In this document: positions 7,360-10,209 of the stretch, piece after piece
Position numbering within the stretch: position 1 is the stretch's first letter
Layout: each line of letters opens with the position of its first letter
From: Candidatus Zixiibacteriota bacterium
GTDB lineage: Bacteria > Zixibacteria > MSB-5A5 > GN15 > FEB-12
DNA length: 10,209 nucleotides
NCBI GenBank assembly: GCA_016213305.1
Contig: JACRAV010000440.1
Location: 1-10,209 of the forward strand
Direction: 5' to 3'
Position numbers and translations under genes: made by a program
Notes under the pieces: generated by a model
Told to the model about the DNA's origin: nothing
What the model saw: the letters and a program-made list of their open reading frames with translations, nothing else
The model's database searches: none

Positions 7360-8205
7360 GTGTCACCATTGATTTCCGTCATTAAACTCATCCGCCCCGT
7401 CAACTGTTTGATGGCCGCAGTCGGTGTGGTGGTGGGCGGCTACCTGACGCTGGAACCACTTGTTTGGACATCGTTGCTGACGGTGGCCGTAGCAATTTTC
7501 TGTGTCTGCGCGGCGGGGAACATCTTTAATGATATCGGTGACGTAGAAATTGATCGAATCGCCCACCCGGATCGGATTCTTGTGTCGGGTCGGCTTGAGG
7601 TGTCCGCCGCCCGGCGGATTGGCCTGGCTCTCACTCTTGTCGGAGCCGTCCTGCCTCTCTTTGCCGGTCTGGCGGTGGTTCTCGCAGTATGGGTAATGAT
7701 CGGTTTGCTGATAACATATAATAGGTATCTCAAGCGGGTGGCGCTGGCCGGGAATCTCCTCGTGGCGACTCTGGCCGCGAGTGTTTTCATGGTAGGCGGA
7801 TATGCTACCAGTCCTCAAGTCGTTTTCGAATTACCCGGCCCGCCGATCGCGGCGCTGTTCGCTTTCCTCATGCATTTGATGAGGGAGATAGCCAAAGATA
7901 CTCAGGACATGGATGCCGATCGGCAGTTTGGCCGTCGAACGCTCCCCATTCTGCTTGGCGAGCGAGCTTCGTTCATCTTTATCGCGGCATTAGCGGTTAT
8001 TCTGAGTCTGGCAATATACTGGCCCTACCGCGAGGAATGGTTTGGCCGATACTACATGATCTTCGCTGGCGGGGGAGTGATACTGCCGATTGCGGTAACC
8101 CTGACCTACCTTTTTGTACACATGGCGGCCGATAAAGGCCGGATTCTGTCGGCGGTTCTGAAAGTGTCGATGGGGGTCGGGTTGCTGGCGCTACTGGTCG
8201 CCTGA
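7360..8205 (+). CDS. UbiA-family prenyltransferase, geranylgeranylglycerol-phosphate geranylgeranyltransferase-like
   Basis: This 281-residue polytopic protein has about eight or nine hydrophobic segments. The first Asp-rich motif is N57-D58-x-x-D61-x-x-x-D65, followed by HPDR and VSGR (69-78). The second is REIAKDTQDMDAD (175-187), followed by GRRTLP (191-196). YNRYLKRVALAGNLLVA lies at 120-136. UbiA enzymes use Mg2+ bound by the two Asp motifs to transfer a prenyl chain inside the membrane. The REIxKDxxDxxxD...TLP form is that of archaeal digeranylgeranylglyceryl-phosphate synthase and its FCB-bacterial homologues, which attach the second geranylgeranyl chain in ether-lipid synthesis. The expected Pro after HPxR is Ile here. 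The start is GTG at 7360, chosen because LIRPVN (10-15) is conserved near the N-terminus of the family and a later Met would remove it; no strong ribosome-binding site is visible. Other UbiA substrates (quinone or chlorophyll-type) cannot be excluded. Confidence 0.92.
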   Translation: MSPLISVIKLIRPVNCLMAAVGVVVGGYLTLEPLVWTSLLTVAVAIFCVCAAGNIFNDIGDVEIDRIAHPDRILVSGRLEVSAARRIGLALTLVGAVLPLFAGLAVVLAVWVMIGLLITYNRYLKRVALAGNLLVATLAASVFMVGGYATSPQVVFELPGPPIAALFAFLMHLMREIAKDTQDMDADRQFGRRTLPILLGERASFIFIAALAVILSLAIYWPYREEWFGRYYMIFAGGGVILPIAVTLTYLFVHMAADKGRILSAVLKVSMGVGLLALLVA

Positions 8206-8220
8206 CCGAACTTCTGCTTA

Positions 8221-8253
8221 CCTCCGTCGTATAAACGACCAAAGAGGCGGAGG
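8221..8253 (+). terminator. Candidate stem-loop terminator or attenuator after UbiA gene
   Basis: CCTCCGTC (8221-8228) can pair with GGCGGAGG (8246-8253), eight pairs including one G-U, around a 17-base loop. An alternative hairpin GTCGT-ATAA-ACGAC (8226-8239) uses part of the same 5' arm, so the two structures exclude each other. It lies 15 bases after the UbiA stop. Only a short TTTT run occurs downstream (8265-8268), so termination strength is doubtful. Confidence 0.35.
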
Positions 8254-8271
8254 CGTTGCGTAACTTTTGGC

Positions 8272-8299
8272 TTGACAAACAGTTATGCGCCGATAGTTT
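8272..8299 (+). promoter_or_regulatory. Candidate promoter for the BatD-like/MoxR cluster
   Basis: A perfect TTGACA -35 hexamer (8272-8277) is followed after 16 bases by TAGTTT (8294-8299), which matches only 3 of 6 of TATAAT. Read instead as a Bacteroidetes-type promoter, TTG (8272-8274) and TAGTTTGG (8294-8301) approximate TTTG-N19-TAnnTTTG with one mismatch in each half. It lies in the only sizeable gap of the window, upstream of the Bat/MoxR cluster, where a promoter is expected. The -10 element is weak under either model. Confidence 0.35.
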
Positions 8300-8316
8300 G
8301 GCCCTTTCGATAACTG
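8280..8316. repeat. 7-bp inverted repeat flanking the candidate -10 region
   Basis: CAGTTAT (8280-8286) and ATAACTG (8310-8316) are perfect reverse complements separated by 23 bases, with centres 30 bases apart, and enclose the possible -10 element. The arrangement could be a regulator site. A 7-bp match over such a distance can also arise by chance. Confidence 0.25.
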
Positions 8317-8354
8317 AACTACCGACTTTTTGGACCAAAGATTGATAGGCATGT

Positions 8355-9239
8355 ATGTTACGAAAACTGCTCTTGATTTCGCTCTTAATTCTCTGGATTG
8401 CTTCTTTCACCCGGGCACAGGATATCACGGTCAGCCAGTCGCTCAATCGCACTGAAGTTCCGTACGAATCCACGGCCGTATTCGAAGTCGTGCTCACCTG
8501 GTCGGGGCCAAGTGGCGCATTCATGTTCAACCGACCGCCCCACCTTGAACTGGAACGGCTGAAAGTGGCACAGGTGTCGTCCACCGTGTCGTCATCCGGG
8601 GTAGCCCCGAATGAGGTGACGACACGCAAGATCAACTTTGTGCTCAAGCCGACCTCAAGCGGACTGGCGACGATCAATCCGGCCGGATTTGAGTATCTAC
8701 GTCTGGCCGACAGTGTGGCCGGCTCGGTTTCGACTCAAGCTCTGACCCTGACCGTGGCCGAGCCGATCCGGGTGACCAAGCGCAAAGCGGCGATGGCGGC
8801 CTCTCGGTGGCGTCTGGCCGTAACCGCCGGCGGCGTGCTGGTTCTCCTGGCGGGGGTGTATCTGTTCGTTCGGCGGCGGAACCGCCGACCCCGTCCGGTG
8901 GTACAAACCCCGGCGGAACTGTTTATCGCCGAGCTGGGAGCGCTCCGGCAATCGTCCGGCTCCGATCTGAAACGGTTCCAGACTGGGTTGTATAAGTTGC
9001 TGATAACGTTCCTGGCCGACGAGTATCGGCTGGCGTTGTCGGGGCTGACTACCCGGCAGGCGCTTGATCTCTTGGAACATACCTCGTTGACGCCGGAACA
9101 GAGAGTCAAGTTCGCCGGTTGGTTATGGCGGGCGGAGCGTGAGAAGTTCAGCCCCCTGGCGGTGGCGCCGGGCGAGACGATCCGGCTGGAAGCGGAGATC
9201 CGCGATTTTTTTGAGACGAACATGATGTCAAAACGCTGA
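8355..9239 (+). CDS. Short BatD-like membrane protein with DUF4381-like C-terminal region
   Basis: This 294-residue protein has a signal peptide (1-21, cleavage after TRA). An extracytoplasmic beta-sandwich spans about 22-137, with the BatD pattern: a VSQSLNRTEVPYEST opening, RPPHLELERL (60-69), SSTVSSSG (75-82) and a LKPTSSGLATINPAGF block (97-112). One transmembrane helix (153-172) follows, then an Arg-rich stop-transfer sequence (173-180) and a helical cytoplasmic region (about 185-290) with TPAELFIAELGAL, GLTTRQALDLLE and FAGWLWRAEREKF. BatD proteins belong to the Bat (aerotolerance) and MoxR clusters and are thought to form an inner-membrane complex with vWA proteins. At 294 residues it is about half the usual BatD length and has a single visible beta domain, so it is closer to a BatD/DUF4381 hybrid. 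The ATG at 8355 gives the signal peptide; an overlapping ATG at 8351 is in another frame. MoxR follows after 10 bases. The function is inferred from family and context. Confidence 0.87.
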   Translation: MLRKLLLISLLILWIASFTRAQDITVSQSLNRTEVPYESTAVFEVVLTWSGPSGAFMFNRPPHLELERLKVAQVSSTVSSSGVAPNEVTTRKINFVLKPTSSGLATINPAGFEYLRLADSVAGSVSTQALTLTVAEPIRVTKRKAAMAASRWRLAVTAGGVLVLLAGVYLFVRRRNRRPRPVVQTPAELFIAELGALRQSSGSDLKRFQTGLYKLLITFLADEYRLALSGLTTRQALDLLEHTSLTPEQRVKFAGWLWRAEREKFSPLAVAPGETIRLEAEIRDFFETNMMSKR

Positions 9240-9240
9240 T

Positions 9241-9245
9241 GGAGG
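9241..9245 (+). promoter_or_regulatory. Strong Shine-Dalgarno of the MoxR gene
   Basis: GGAGG begins one base after the stop triplet of the BatD-like gene and ends four bases before the ATG at 9250. It is the clearest ribosome-binding site in the window, fixes the MoxR start, and suggests higher translation of the ATPase than of its neighbours. Confidence 0.7.
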
Positions 9246-9249
9246 CGCG

Positions 9250-10209
9250 ATGAACGTAGATATCCAACAAATCCAGGCCACGGTCGAGAAGGAGTCGGCT
9301 TTTGTCGAAAAGCTGACCACCCAGATCGGCAGTGTGATTGTGGGGCAAAAGTACTTGATCGACCGTCTCCTGGTCGGGATTCTGGCCAACGGCCATATTC
9401 TGATCGAAGGGGTTCCGGGACTGGCCAAGACGCTTTCGGTCAAATGTCTGGCCGACGCGATCAAACTCAAATTCCAGCGACTGCAATTCACCCCCGACCT
9501 GTTGCCGGCCGATCTGACCGGCACCCAGATCTACAACCCGCAGAAGGCGGAATTCTCGGTCAAGAAGGGACCGATCTTCGCCAATATCATCCTGGCCGAC
9601 GAAATCAACCGCGCCCCCGCCAAAGTGCAATCGGCGCTTCTTGAGGCGATGCAGGAGCGGCAGGTGACGATCGGCGACACCACCTTCAAGCTGGACGAGC
9701 CGTTTTTGGTGCTGGCCACGCAGAACCCGATCGAACAGGAAGGAACCTATCCGCTTCCCGAGGCCCAGATCGACCGGTTCATGCTGATGCTCAAAATCAC
9801 CTATCCGACGCCCGCCGAAGAGCGGATCATCATGGATCGCAACACCGCTACGACCGCCCCGGTGGTCGAGAAAGTCGTCTCGCCGTCGGATATCGTCAAG
9901 GCCCGCGAGGTGGTCAGATCGATCTATGTCGATGAGAAGGTGAAGGAATATATCATTAATATCGTGTTCGCCACCCGCGAGCCGCAGAAGTACGGACTGG
10001 CGGGAATCAAGGATATGATCGCTTTCGGCGCCTCGCCCCGGGCCACCATCTACCTGAATCTGGCGGCCAAGGCCCATGCCTTCCTGCGGGGACGCGGGTA
10101 TATCACGCCCGAAGATATCAAGGCGATCGGCGCCGATGTCCTCCGCCATAGGGTGATCCTGACCTACGAGGCCGAGGCGGAGGAAGTCACGGCCGACGAC
10201 ATCGTCAAG
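9250..10209 (+). CDS. moxR: MoxR-family AAA+ ATPase, 3' partial
   Basis: The frame is open from ATG 9250 through the last base, giving 320 codons with no stop. Typical MoxR proteins are about 320-335 residues, so only a short tail is missing. Walker A is GVPGLAKT (54-61). Walker B is IILADEINRAP (113-123) with Asp117 and Glu118, followed by AKVQSALLEAMQERQV (124-139). Sensor 1 is ATQNPIEQEGTYPLPEAQIDRF (156-177) in the family pattern, with the arginine-finger region at its end. Sensor 2 is ASPRA (261-265). All catalytic residues are present. MoxR ATPases act as chaperone-like remodelers with vWA-domain partners, often encoded beside DUF58, BatA/BatB and BatD proteins. The BatD-like gene lies 10 bases upstream, so a DUF58 or vWA gene is expected just past the window. 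A long antisense open frame over this gene is a codon-bias shadow. Confidence 0.97.
   Translation, partial: MNVDIQQIQATVEKESAFVEKLTTQIGSVIVGQKYLIDRLLVGILANGHILIEGVPGLAKTLSVKCLADAIKLKFQRLQFTPDLLPADLTGTQIYNPQKAEFSVKKGPIFANIILADEINRAPAKVQSALLEAMQERQVTIGDTTFKLDEPFLVLATQNPIEQEGTYPLPEAQIDRFMLMLKITYPTPAEERIIMDRNTATTAPVVEKVVSPSDIVKAREVVRSIYVDEKVKEYIINIVFATREPQKYGLAGIKDMIAFGASPRATIYLNLAAKAHAFLRGRGYITPEDIKAIGADVLRHRVILTYEAEAEEVTADDIVK

Larger units (their letters stand above)
8206..8354. other. Intergenic regulatory gap of 149 bases
   Basis: No gene is visible here. The interval holds the competing stem-loops at 8221-8253, the TTGACA element and the CAGTTAT/ATAACTG inverted repeat. TTTGG occurs three times, starting at 8266, 8297 and 8329, 31 and 32 bases apart; the last forms an 11-base dyad TTTGG-A-CCAAA (8329-8339) 15 bases before the BatD-like start. 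Confidence 0.6.

Noticed and set aside
7997..8677. Minus-strand open frame spanning the intergenic gap and both flanking genes
   Set aside because: It runs antisense across the UbiA end, the gap and the BatD-like start. The product has no recognisable features and no convincing ribosome-binding site.
9148..10149. Long minus-strand open frame of 333 codons opposite MoxR
   Set aside because: The plus strand encodes an intact MoxR ATPase with all motifs. The antisense frame is low-complexity, rich in Asp, Gly, Leu and Arg, has no recognisable domain, and results from GC-biased third positions.
1..10209. CRISPR arrays, tRNA or rRNA genes, insertion sequences and phage genes
   Set aside because: I looked for direct repeats, transposase or integrase motifs, and tRNA-like cloverleaf or T-loop signatures, and saw none. 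Nearly all of the window is accounted for by coding sequence.

Overview
The window is a densely coded, GC-rich bacterial segment with every supported gene on the + strand. The content suggests a Gram-negative-type (diderm) bacterium of the FCB superphylum or a related candidate phylum such as Zixibacteria or Latescibacteria. This rests on an Omp85-family outer-membrane protein, signal-peptide and lipoprotein N-termini, paired proteins resembling the DUF5683 family, and a UbiA prenyltransferase with archaeal ether-lipid-type motifs. The lineage is an inference from gene content, not from a marker gene.

Region 1 (1-7322) is one tight gene string with gaps of 9, 1, 8 and 0 bases. In order it holds two paralogous exported proteins with a PGxGQxYxG motif (the first enters from outside the window), a six-repeat NHL beta-propeller lipoprotein, a 1074-residue predicted outer-membrane beta-barrel with N-terminal beta modules, and a two-POTRA Omp85/TamA-like protein. 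All carry export signals. The string reads as an envelope module: an assembly or translocation pore, a propeller lipoprotein that could act as a BamB-like accessory, and a large surface or barrel protein that may be its client or partner. This is the part of the window most likely to be an undescribed system.

Region 2 (7323-8205) begins with a perfect 7-bp stem-loop and then a UbiA-family prenyltransferase whose motifs resemble digeranylgeranylglyceryl-phosphate synthase, an archaeal-type ether-lipid enzyme also reported in FCB bacteria.

Region 3 (8206-8354) is the only sizeable non-coding gap, 149 bases. It carries competing stem-loops, a TTGACA promoter-like element and small dyads.

Region 4 (8355-10209) begins a Bat/MoxR cluster: a short BatD-like membrane protein followed 10 bases later by a MoxR AAA+ ATPase. 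The ATPase runs off the window end and probably lacks only a few C-terminal residues.
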